Of a stretch of 36,870 nt of DNA, positions 16,701 through 23,606 are shown one piece after another (the stretch's first letter is position 1; each line of letters begins with the position of its first letter). A program made the position numbers and the translations under genes. The DNA is taken from assembly GCA_021821635.1 (NCBI GenBank), contig JAKACH010000010.1, forward strand, positions 1 to 36,870, in the 5' to 3' direction. This DNA is from Thermoplasmata archaeon. GTDB taxonomy: Archaea > Thermoplasmatota > Thermoplasmata > Thermoplasmatales > Thermoplasmataceae. The notes under the pieces were generated by a model. It was not told the DNA's origin. It ran no database searches and was given only the letters and a program-made list of their open reading frames with translations.

Positions 16701-17074
16701 TTCTACTGGATACAGATGTTATTATTGAGGTGCTGGATAAGAAATCTGACATGGGGAATGTAATACTGCGTAGGATCATTGAAAGCGGAGAAGAATACTG
16801 TACAAGCTCTGTGAACATGCATGAACTGCTTTACGGCTTACAAAAATACTCCAAAGATTCTCACTTAGTCCTTCAGATACCCACACTGGGATACAATAAG
16901 AATGACAGCGAACTATCTGCTGTTTTGGAGCTAAGTGCAGAAAGAAAAGGAAGATCGGTCCCAAGGATGGATGCGATTGTGGCATCAGTAGCAATAAACA
17001 ACGGTTGCTCACTTTATACATTAGATGAGCACTTTGAAGTTTTCACGGACAAAGGTCTTAAATTGTTCAGGTAG
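16682..17074 (+). CDS. vapC: VapC PIN-domain ribonuclease toxin (pair 1)
   Basis: A 130-residue PIN-domain protein with the four acidic positions in place: Asp in LLDTDVIIEVL, Glu in NMHELLYGL, Asp in PRMDAIVASVAI and Asp in LYTLDEHFEVF. VapC toxins cleave tRNA or rRNA to stop translation. Length is normal and no catalytic residue is missing, so it should be active. The start overlaps the antitoxin gene. Only 6 bp after the stop lies another att-like repeat (17081), so the pair is tightly bracketed by repeats. Confidence 0.88.
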   Translation: MGEEKLILLDTDVIIEVLDKKSDMGNVILRRIIESGEEYCTSSVNMHELLYGLQKYSKDSHLVLQIPTLGYNKNDSELSAVLELSAERKGRSVPRMDAIVASVAINNGCSLYTLDEHFEVFTDKGLKLFR

Positions 17075-17080
17075 AACAGA

Positions 17081-17120
17081 ATGGACCGGTTTGGCCTCGA
17101 TTGAATTATTAAGGGAATGC
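17081..17120 (+). repeat. Degenerate tRNA-derived att-like repeat (copy 3)
   Basis: ATGGACCGGT is identical to the first 10 bases of the tRNA-Ala 3'-end repeat. Ungapped comparison with the copy at 17875 gives 27 identities in 40 by hand count, including GATT and AGGG in the arm. It separates the two VapBC pairs. Confidence 0.5.
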
Positions 17121-17197
17121 AACTAAAATATAGATAGGAGTCTGGGTCCTCAGAGACATTTCAAGCAAAAATGGGTTCTTATTGTAGTTTGTCCTGT

Positions 17198-17236
17198 ATT
17201 ACGAAATAATATACCGAAATTTAAAATATTCGTAAT
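17198..17236. promoter_or_regulatory. Inverted-repeat operator around the vapBC-2 promoter
   Basis: ATTACGAA (17198-17205) and TTCGTAAT (17229-17236) are a perfect 8-bp inverted repeat with a 23-bp spacer. The spacer holds the TATA-like AAATTTAAAATA, about 20-30 nt before ATG 17249. This placement fits autorepression by the VapBC complex. Confidence 0.5.
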
Positions 17237-17248
17237 TCATTCTATAGT

Positions 17249-17476
17249 ATGAAGGTGTATACCACGGTTTCTGCAAAAATCTCAGAAGAAGAAAGGGAAG
17301 AATTAAAGAAACTGGGATTAAATCCTACCGTAATTATTAAAAAAGCGGTGCAGGAAGAAATCAGGAAAGCAAGGAACAAGACCTTAATAGAGAAAATGAA
17401 AAGGGTTAAACCCATTATATCGAAATTAAAGCTAGATGAAATAGTATCAGATATCAGGGAAGACCGGGAAAGATGA
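17249..17476 (+). CDS. vapB: VapB-type antitoxin (pair 2)
   Basis: A 75-residue, highly charged helical protein: MKVYTTVSAKISEEEREELKKLG is a ribbon-helix-helix N-terminus, and the tail (PIISKLKLDEIVSDIREDRER) is the likely toxin-binding part. It overlaps the downstream PIN gene by 4 bp (ATGA), a normal coupling in VapBC operons. It is unrelated in sequence to the antitoxin of pair 1, so the two pairs arrived separately rather than by local duplication. Confidence 0.8.
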   Translation: MKVYTTVSAKISEEEREELKKLGLNPTVIIKKAVQEEIRKARNKTLIEKMKRVKPIISKLKLDEIVSDIREDRER

Positions 17477-17856
17477 ATCTGCTGGACGCTTCCGCAATTT
17501 TTAACCTTTTTCAGCGTGGTAAATATGATATACTCGTTTCTGGGGCAACTATCCCTCTTGCTAGGTACGAGATTGGCAACATTCTTTGGAAAAATTATAA
17601 AGTTAGAAATAGAATATCAAAGAGAGAAGCGATGGAATCGGGCAATGTCCTTTTTGAGCTGCTTGATTCCATGGAACAGATCATCCCTTCTTCTGCTTCA
17701 GTATTAGATTTATCCCTCGAGGAGGGCCTGACATTCTATGATTCATCATATCTAGTATCGGCCATTGAATCAGGTTGCGAACTTGTAACTGACGACCTGA
17801 AACTTCATAAGATTGTAAGCTCAAAGATAACGGCACGCAAGAGCTCGGATTTGTAA
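17473..17856 (+). CDS. vapC: VapC PIN-domain ribonuclease toxin (pair 2)
   Basis: A 127-residue PIN-domain protein with conserved acidic residues: Asp in NLLDASAIFNLF, Glu in RYEIGNILWKN, Asp in TFYDSSYLVSA and Asp in LVTDDLKLHK. The spacing follows archaeal VapC, a tRNA/rRNA ribonuclease toxin. All four positions are intact, so activity is expected. Sequence differs clearly from the VapC of pair 1. The stop codon is followed after 18 bp by the best att-like repeat (17875). Confidence 0.88.
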   Translation: MNLLDASAIFNLFQRGKYDILVSGATIPLARYEIGNILWKNYKVRNRISKREAMESGNVLFELLDSMEQIIPSSASVLDLSLEEGLTFYDSSYLVSAIESGCELVTDDLKLHKIVSSKITARKSSDL

Positions 17857-17874
17857 TTAAACATCATTGCAATT

Positions 17875-17923
17875 ATGGACCGGTCGGGATTTGATTAAAG
17901 TTCTGAGGGGAAACTATTTTGAT
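17875..17923 (+). repeat. Exact copy of tRNA-Ala 3' end (att site, copy 4)
   Basis: ATGGACCGGTCGGGATTTGA (17875-17894) is identical over 20 bp and in the same orientation to 23441-23460, which is the 3' part of tRNA-Ala(CGC) (T-arm 3' strand, acceptor strand, discriminator). A 3'-tRNA direct repeat at this distance (5.57 kb) is the classical footprint of a site-specific integrated element. The following arm (TTAAAGTTCTGAGGGGAAAC) recurs in the degenerate copies but not in the tRNA gene. Confidence 0.8.
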
Positions 17924-18051
17924 ACTTCTTAGTAATCTTTATGTCAGGTGTTAATGGAATAGTGTGATGTTCCATGTGACTTATGAGATATATTTGGACA
18001 AAAATTTGTTGTGTGTGTGTTTAGACTGAGAGGATTGAAGTTCGTAATTAG

Positions 18052-19071
18052 TTAGGTATTCCTAAAATATTTTTGTGTAAATTTCACTTTATTCCAGCCT
18101 ACGTACAGAAGGATTGCAACACAAGAGAAAGCAATTACTTCACTTGACAGAGTGCGGTTAAAAACACCAAGTATCAGTATTATAGCTAAAAATACTGAAT
18201 ATGTTGCCCAGAAAATCCTGGGTTTTCTTTCGGGTTCTATAAAATCAAGCTTCCAGAAGTACCTGTAGAGATAAAATAAAATTGCTCCCAGTATAACAGT
18301 CATGGGTATTAGTATCAGCGGGAACCTGTTCCCAACCAGAAATGGAATCCCCAGAAAAATCCCCCATAATAATGAAGGAAGTAAGAGATTTCTTGATAGT
18401 GTTGGGTCAGAAGCTTTCCTTTTATCATCATTTTTCATGCTTCGGTGAGCTAGAAGGAATAAAATTGCTGCAAGAATAATGAGATAGATTACAGGAGCCG
18501 CCTGCGGGGCCCTTCCAGAGGATATCGCTCCTTTCATAAGAAACACATAGATTACTGCCGTAACCGGTAACATTGCGGCGTAACTCCATCTGTTCAGGAA
18601 AGGTTTTGAAATTCTATCTGGCCAGATTACACGCATTATCAATAGAGTGATTGAGACCGTTATTACTGCGTGAAGCGACATAACATATATTGTCCATGTA
18701 ATGTTGATTCCAGCGAATGATAGCCACAATGTATGGGTCTTTGTTGATTCCATGGTAAAGATGGCAAAACCTTCCTCAAAAATTCCATAGATCAACCCTA
18801 AAATGAATATGGTTCCTGTTTTAAGGGAGTACCGGGATGAAATGTCTGCAATTATGGAAACCTGAAAGCCATAAAAAGCCAAGCTTATGATGAAAGAGAT
18901 CGGGTAAGCTACTATACCTTCGATGCTTGTGGACCCAGTCAATATCTCTGCCCCAAAGAAACTTAGTAGACTTATAAGAAAGATAGTGACAATTGGGGAG
19001 GATGTGCTTATATAATATTTCAGTTCTGAATCTGATGTTGCAGTTTCTCCACCCTCTATTTCCTTGATCAC
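18052..19071 (-). CDS. Polytopic membrane protein, unknown family
   Basis: A 339-residue protein with roughly nine to ten hydrophobic segments and a short soluble N-terminus. A di-acidic motif inside a helix (YGIFEEGFAIFTM) followed some 45 residues later by a membrane His (MSLHAVITVS) is reminiscent of intramembrane CPBP/PrsW-type metalloproteases, but the pattern is too weak to assign. It is the first gene inside the 17875-23441 segment bounded by the exact tRNA repeat and has no same-strand partner. Function unknown. Confidence 0.6.
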   Translation of the reverse strand: MIKEIEGGETATSDSELKYYISTSSPIVTIFLISLLSFFGAEILTGSTSIEGIVAYPISFIISLAFYGFQVSIIADISSRYSLKTGTIFILGLIYGIFEEGFAIFTMESTKTHTLWLSFAGINITWTIYVMSLHAVITVSITLLIMRVIWPDRISKPFLNRWSYAAMLPVTAVIYVFLMKGAISSGRAPQAAPVIYLIILAAILFLLAHRSMKNDDKRKASDPTLSRNLLLPSLLWGIFLGIPFLVGNRFPLILIPMTVILGAILFYLYRYFWKLDFIEPERKPRIFWATYSVFLAIILILGVFNRTLSSEVIAFSCVAILLYVGWNKVKFTQKYFRNT

Positions 19072-19267
19072 ATTCAGTGAAAGAGATCCTTATACTTTAC
19101 ATATTTCCTTGTGATAGAAATTAAAACCAAGTATTATTGATCCTCCAGTATTTATAAACATTTTAAGGCAATACTAAATGTTCTCATGATATGCCTCAGA
19201 TTTCCAATAGTGCTGTAGTAAAAATCGCATTTACTATGGTAAATTTTAGAGCAATATAGTGATTTCA

Positions 19268-19453
19268 ATGCCTACAACAATACAGGTCAGTGAAAAGCTG
19301 CAGAAAGAACTCGCAGAGCGTAAATTGCATGATAAGGAAACTTATGAAGAAGTAATCTGGGATCTGATGGAAGACGCACTGGAGCTGGGCAAAGAAAAAC
19401 CGATAATTTTAATATTAAGAATGGGACGCCGAGGCAACGTTTATGATTGGTAA
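19268..19453 (+). CDS. Small antitoxin-like protein (DUF7557-like)
   Basis: The product begins MPTTIQVSEKLQKELAERKLHDKETYEEVIWDLMEDALEL, a pattern seen in small archaeal RHH-like antitoxin or VapB-type proteins (the family now called DUF7557). About 62 residues. The last 20 residues (KEKPIILILRMGRRGNVYDW) do not look like the family and suggest a disrupted end. I prefer ATG 19268 to the GTG 19259 of the ORF track because an AT-rich box lies about 25 nt before it. No toxin gene follows, so it may be an orphan. Confidence 0.55.
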   Translation: MPTTIQVSEKLQKELAERKLHDKETYEEVIWDLMEDALELGKEKPIILILRMGRRGNVYDW

Positions 19454-19610
19454 GTTTGTTAATTGCTATCACGGTTCTTTTATTCAGAGTATGATTGTCA
19501 CCGTAGAAACGCTTTTAAATAAATATGTCATGATACAAATCTGTGAGAGCGAACTGGACATCCAGGGTGGAAAGGTGAGAAATGTCAGAGATTTTCTTGA
19601 TGAGCTTTGA
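19443..19610 (+). pseudogene. Possible truncated MoaD/ubiquitin-like fragment
   Basis: A 55-codon ORF, too short for the track, overlaps the preceding gene by 11 bp. Its second half, MIVTVETLLNKYVMIQICESELDIQGGKVRNVRDFLDEL then stop, resembles the first half of MoaD/ThiS-like ubiquitin-fold proteins, where a GG-x-VRDLLDEL segment follows the second strand. The C-terminal half with the Gly-Gly tail is absent. Low confidence; it could be a chance ORF. Confidence 0.25.
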
Positions 19611-19643
19611 TACTAACTCCAATTCCATATCGAGGGTGTAAAA

Positions 19644-20015
19644 ATGGTACCAAAAAATGAACTTGAGGAGAAACTCATAAACTTCTTCAATGCAGAGAAT
19701 AACCGGGACTGGAAACTATATGAGTCATTTCTCTCATCGGATGTGGAGTGGATTTCGTACGGTCGCCCAAGGCGAAAAGTTGTAGTTGGAAGGGAAGAGT
19801 ATGTCAAGACTATGATCGGAGCTTATCAGGGCATATCTGCAAGATTCAAGGTTTTGAACATGGTTTCAGACATAGAAAGAGGGGTAGTAATTGCAGAGCT
19901 TGAGTTGCTTTCAAGAAGATCCGTGGATATATTTGAATTTGAAAATGGCCTTATTAGGAGAGAGCGGGAGTATTATGATGATGCCTTCTGGTTAGAATCC
20001 AATGATAAATCATAG
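19644..20015 (+). CDS. SnoaL/NTF2-like protein
   Basis: A 123-residue cone-shaped NTF2-fold protein: LEEKLINFFNAENNRDWKLYESFLSSDVEWISYG is the classical helix-helix start of SnoaL-like/DUF4440 proteins, followed by VVVGREEYVKTM and three beta-strand segments ending IFEFENGLIRREREYYDD. The family includes isomerases, hydratases and binding proteins, so no reaction can be assigned. It is a single gene in the accessory segment. Confidence 0.75.
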   Translation: MVPKNELEEKLINFFNAENNRDWKLYESFLSSDVEWISYGRPRRKVVVGREEYVKTMIGAYQGISARFKVLNMVSDIERGVVIAELELLSRRSVDIFEFENGLIRREREYYDDAFWLESNDKS

Positions 20016-20065
20016 AAGAAAAACAAGAGGTATGCCTAAAATTCAGTAGAAACGCATTTGACAAA

Positions 20066-20114
20066 ATGAACGTCTCAAGATTAAGTATAGTTTTGAGAGG
20101 ATATTATTTGAAAC
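20066..20114 (+). repeat. Degenerate att-like arm repeat (copy 5)
   Basis: GTTTTGAGAGGATATTATTTG aligns with GTTCTGAGGGGAAACTATTTTG of the copy at 17875, and the preceding ATGAACGTC...GATTAA resembles its core with gaps. It lies between the SnoaL-like gene and the transposase. This is the weakest of the five copies. Confidence 0.35.
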
Positions 20115-20145
20115 TAACATTTTTAATAACCTGAACTCCCCCAAT

Positions 20146-21573
20146 TTAACCCATAGGTATCATGTCACTGAACAGATCAACAATCTTCTCAACCTTTTTT
20201 GGAACTGCTGCAAAATATTCTGCACCGCTCTTCTCAACAATCCTCTCCATCTTTGACAGTTCAAATATTATCTCGTTTACAGACATCTTTCCCAGTAAGT
20301 TGTGATCTTTCAATACCTTCAGTATCCTGAATCTTATCCTCAGTGCAAGAAAGACAATGAAGAAGAATCCTTTCACTTTCTCATTATTCCTGAGGTATGT
20401 CTTGTCCGATTCGAGATCACCCTTCATTGTATCGAAGACCTGCTCCACTTCTTCTCTTGACTTGTACTGTTCATATATTTCAGAAGGACTTCGATCAAGA
20501 TCGGATATAATTGCAAAAACACCAAGACTGTTCTTCCTGTCCTCAAAGTATTCCATGTCTTTCCTGGAGGATGCAACATCCCTCAGTATGGATGATTCCT
20601 CCTCCGCCCTAATCATGGGGTCCTGGAACATGTATACATATCCCAGTCTTGACGATCTTCTTGAGGATCGTATGGGTCTTTCGTTGTACACGAATGCTGA
20701 ATCAAACTTCACATTATCCGGAACAAGGGTGGAATTCCTTCTCAATGGAACAATGTAGTGCATCTTCATCCTTCTCATATCCTTAACGATGGATTCCGAG
20801 AAAAGGCCCCGATCCATGATGAACCCTATTTCATGGTCATGAAAACGGTCGATGAAATAACCAAGCGACTTGACATCCCTTACTGATCCATAAAAAACAT
20901 CCATTGCCACCGGTACCCATGACTTGACGGAGAATGCCATTATCACTGTGACCTGATTCTCATATTCATGATCAGGATTGTAACCCTTCTCCGCAAGCTT
21001 CAGGTTCTTGGAATATGATATGATGGATGTCATATCATAAAAAAGCAGACCGCCGGGATCCATGAGTTTCCTGAACATTTCGTATAGGTCAGGAAAATGG
21101 TTCCCCACATATCCGAGAATCCTTGACAGTTCGTCAGGATCCAGATCTGGTCTTAGTGATCTGGATACATACAGCTTCTGGAATCTTGATGCCACTAGTC
21201 TTAAAGGCATGGGATCAATGGCCTTCACCATTGCCATTGCAACGATCTGGTCACGATAGGGATGCTTTTCCATGATCGCATACATGTCCTGTGCAAGATT
21301 CCACACAAGCTGTGAGTTTCCGTATTCATATATCCTGGAGGATGAGAATATCCTCTTTGGCCTCTTCTCCCTGTAAGTTCCGTTCTCATCAATGGAACCA
21401 AGGAGAACGGTCTTCTTCACAGGCTTCTTTCTCTTCCTGTCCCATATGCCCTTTGCAACATACAGGTAATAGTTTCCCCCTATTACCTTCAGTTCAAGTT
21501 TCTTTCCCTGTTCCCCTTTCATCTTCAGGTATGTATCCTTAACTGCATCGGGGGCACTATCGATCATGTACAT
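20146..21573 (-). CDS. DDE transposase (IS4/IS1634-type)
   Basis: A 475-residue IS4-superfamily transposase. The catalytic triad is visible: Asp in GGLLFYDMTSIISY (near 180), Asp in IGFIMDRGLFSE (near 250) and Glu in YKSREEVEQVFDTMKGDL (Y-x2-R-x2-IE-like signature near 380). The N-terminal region contains GNYYLYVAKGIWDRKRKKPVKKTVLLG, typical of IS1634-like members. The reading frame is intact, so the element may be active. I could not fix the terminal inverted repeats: TTCAGTAGAAAC (20042) and GTTTCCACTGAA (21607) are a candidate 11/12 pair, but the left one lies outside the copy-5 repeat, which casts doubt on it. Confidence 0.85.
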   Translation of the reverse strand: MYMIDSAPDAVKDTYLKMKGEQGKKLELKVIGGNYYLYVAKGIWDRKRKKPVKKTVLLGSIDENGTYREKRPKRIFSSSRIYEYGNSQLVWNLAQDMYAIMEKHPYRDQIVAMAMVKAIDPMPLRLVASRFQKLYVSRSLRPDLDPDELSRILGYVGNHFPDLYEMFRKLMDPGGLLFYDMTSIISYSKNLKLAEKGYNPDHEYENQVTVIMAFSVKSWVPVAMDVFYGSVRDVKSLGYFIDRFHDHEIGFIMDRGLFSESIVKDMRRMKMHYIVPLRRNSTLVPDNVKFDSAFVYNERPIRSSRRSSRLGYVYMFQDPMIRAEEESSILRDVASSRKDMEYFEDRKNSLGVFAIISDLDRSPSEIYEQYKSREEVEQVFDTMKGDLESDKTYLRNNEKVKGFFFIVFLALRIRFRILKVLKDHNLLGKMSVNEIIFELSKMERIVEKSGAEYFAAVPKKVEKIVDLFSDMIPMG

Positions 21574-21731
21574 ATGTGTTAGTGCATGTGTTAATACTAT
21601 TTACATGTTTCCACTGAAAATGGCTGAAATAAAGGGTCGGAAGAATACCGATTAATTGAAATGAAAAACCACGTTATTCGGTCTGGCCCCATATATTACG
21701 TGTTCAGCTGATTACAAGAATATGTGTTAAT

Positions 21732-22286
21732 GTGAAAGAGTTCAGGTTAAGAAATATCAGTAGCTTAGAAAACTACATAAGAATAAAAGTAGAAGAGAAC
21801 TGGAACAAAGTGAAGTCGAAAATAATGCAAGAAAATCGAGATTTGTATGATAGATATTTTGGGCGGGACAAGAACAATTTAAGACTCAGCTTACTAGTTG
21901 CAAAGGTGTTTCCCTACAACTTGAAAATAGATTTCATTAACGCCTCTTCCTTTAATAAAGAGTTTCTATCTCATTTTCTCACTTACAAAGAGTCTTTAAA
22001 GTTGGATACTGACAAGCGAAAATTACTAGAGTTCATTTACAACCAATCGGTGGAGATATTTTTAGAAGGTGTGCATCCAGCGTCAAGAGAAAAAATTCTG
22101 AAAAATGAATCATACATTAAAGAATTACTAAATATATCTAAAATTACTGATTACAAGTATGTTAGCCGTGAAGAATGGAGCAAAATCCTCGAAAAATATA
22201 TAGATCCTGGCTCCCTTGAAAACGTTGTTAACGTTATCAGTAAATCTGTGACTGACATTTGCTCGGTGCTAGATGATTTCTTATAA
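21732..22286 (+). CDS. Hypothetical helical protein
   Basis: A 184-residue protein, almost entirely predicted helix, rich in Lys/Glu/Asn/Leu, with a GTG start. No membrane segment, no cysteine cluster and no recognisable motif. Very AT-rich codon use (AAA, ATA, TTA) unlike the core genes. It sits between the transposase and the Panacea-PIN pair, on the opposite strand to both. It looks coding because of its length and consistent composition. Function unknown; island context makes a defence or mobile-element role possible but unproven. Confidence 0.55.
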   Translation: MKEFRLRNISSLENYIRIKVEENWNKVKSKIMQENRDLYDRYFGRDKNNLRLSLLVAKVFPYNLKIDFINASSFNKEFLSHFLTYKESLKLDTDKRKLLEFIYNQSVEIFLEGVHPASREKILKNESYIKELLNISKITDYKYVSREEWSKILEKYIDPGSLENVVNVISKSVTDICSVLDDFL

Positions 22287-22356
22287 AACTATTCCAACAC
22301 TATAACATTGGGATCGCCTTAATAATTATATGTCAATTAGACATTAAATATAATCA

Positions 22357-22797
22357 CTATTTTTTATACCTTTCAATGAATTCTTCTGAAGTCAGAATAT
22401 CAATATCGTCGTGATTTTTCAATTCGCCTTTCATGGAAATTAAATCTTTATCATAAGTGATGATAAAGTCAGCGCCAATGCTTCTGGCTATCGCAATAAT
22501 GTACCAATCATTTCCAATCCTGTTAAGCATTTTCTGGTCGTGCTCCAAATCCTTCATGGGGACGTAACTAAGCCAATTATCAAGATCATCTAGGAATTGG
22601 CGAAAATAAACAGGATCAATTTTACTTAGTTTCGGGTCGCTCTTAATTATTCTTCCAACTTCTCCCATCAAGGCATCACAAGTGTACGATGTAACTCTGC
22701 CCTCTCTGATCAGCTGCATTACCATTTTGCTTGCAGTTCCAAATTTTCTTCCAAGAATTGCTCGAAAAAATACGTTAGAATCAGTTACTATTTTCAT
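22357..22797 (-). CDS. PIN-domain protein, putative toxin
   Basis: A 146-residue PIN-domain protein: Asp in KIVTDSNVFFRAIL, Glu in LMGEVGRIIK, Asp in GNDWYIIAIARS and Asp in ITYDKDLISM supply the four acidic positions of the metal site. The C-terminal HDDIDILTSEEFIERYKK is typical of stand-alone PIN proteins. Its start lies 17 bp inside the end of the upstream gene, which encodes a Panacea-like protein. That order (regulator/antitoxin first, nuclease second, overlapping) is the toxin-antitoxin pattern. It is not similar to the two VapC proteins in the window. Nuclease activity is likely; the toxin role is inferred. Confidence 0.8.
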   Translation of the reverse strand: MKIVTDSNVFFRAILGRKFGTASKMVMQLIREGRVTSYTCDALMGEVGRIIKSDPKLSKIDPVYFRQFLDDLDNWLSYVPMKDLEHDQKMLNRIGNDWYIIAIARSIGADFIITYDKDLISMKGELKNHDDIDILTSEEFIERYKK

Positions 22798-23317
22798 TTA
22801 CGGAATGCCTGATTCTGTTGAATGCCGTGTCCAAGTCATCGATTGTAATTTCATTTTCGCGTGCAAACGAATCAAAGTAGATATAAAGATTGTCCAGTAT
22901 TACAGCAGATTTAACATTATATCTCTTATATTTTCCATACACATAATCTAAGAGTTTCTCTGAAGTTAATCTATTGTATCTTTCTTTGATGCTTGAAAGC
23001 GCTGTTTTGTGGCTTTGATCTAGAGTGTTCCACAGTGCGTCGGCGTCTTTGAAACCTTCTGGAGTTAGGGCAAAACCGGTTGATTCATTTACAAGACCAG
23101 ACGCCACTAGTTCATTGAGATCGTTGTCAAGTTCGCGTGAAAATGGTCCATAATAATGTGGTACGAATTTATACCAATCCTCCTTTTGGAAAACTGTCTC
23201 TTTTAAGAGTAAGAACATTTCCTTCTGTAGGTGAGTTCTGGATGGTATACCCTCATTGTCTCTCCTCGCGGTTCCCCTAGCGTAAATAAGCAGTTTAAGA
23301 AGATCCAATTTCTGCAT
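22781..23317 (-). CDS. Panacea (SocA/DUF4065)-like putative antitoxin
   Basis: A 178-residue protein with a winged-helix-like N-terminus (LDLLKLLIYARGTARR...SRTHLQKEMFLLLKE), then YKFVPHYYGPFSRELDNDLNELVASGLV and TPEGFKDA. This is the characteristic order of the Panacea/SocA-like domain, including the Y-GPFS-x-L-x2-D-x2-L motif. Panacea domains act as antitoxins against many unrelated toxins. The C-terminal 70 residues are helical and might contact the partner. ATG 23317 is chosen over the TTG at 23326 because a TATA-like TTATAAAAGT lies about 25 nt upstream. It overlaps the PIN gene by 17 bp. Confidence 0.65.
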   Translation of the reverse strand: MQKLDLLKLLIYARGTARRDNEGIPSRTHLQKEMFLLLKETVFQKEDWYKFVPHYYGPFSRELDNDLNELVASGLVNESTGFALTPEGFKDADALWNTLDQSHKTALSSIKERYNRLTSEKLLDYVYGKYKRYNVKSAVILDNLYIYFDSFARENEITIDDLDTAFNRIRHSVNENSN

Positions 23318-23441
23318 ACATACCAATATACCTAACTTTTATAATAAGTTCCTCACGCGCATGATCTTCTTCACAACTCTGAAAATATATCTTCAAATTA
23401 TTAAAAAAATGCAGGCATTTACAAATATATTTTTAATTCAA

Positions 23442-23513
23442 TGGACCGGTCGGGATTTGAACCCGAGGCCTCCTGCTTGCGAAGCAGGCGATCTACCGCT
23501 GATCTACCGGCCC
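23442..23513 (-). tRNA. tRNA-Ala (anticodon CGC)
   Basis: The minus strand folds into a full cloverleaf: acceptor GGGCCGG/CCGGTCC, anticodon stem CCTGC/GCAGG with loop TTCGCAA (anticodon CGC, reading GCG), and T-arm GGTTCAAATCC. The acceptor contains the G3-U70 wobble pair, the identity element of alanine tRNAs, and the discriminator is A. There is no intron and no encoded CCA. Its 3' end is duplicated exactly at 17875, showing use as an integration target. Confidence 0.95.
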
Positions 23514-23606
23514 TTCAGGCTGCATCACAACTTGCAATAAAAAACTACCAATCATATGCAAAGTCGGGAAAGCTTAATCGCTTTCATTTGCATCCAGCAT
23601 CCATAA

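Noticed and set aside
20042-21618. TTCAGTAGAAAC / GTTTCCACTGAA as terminal inverted repeats of the DDE-transposase element
   Set aside because: 11 of 12 bases match, but no target duplication is seen, and a degenerate island repeat (20066) would fall inside the element, so the ends are left open.
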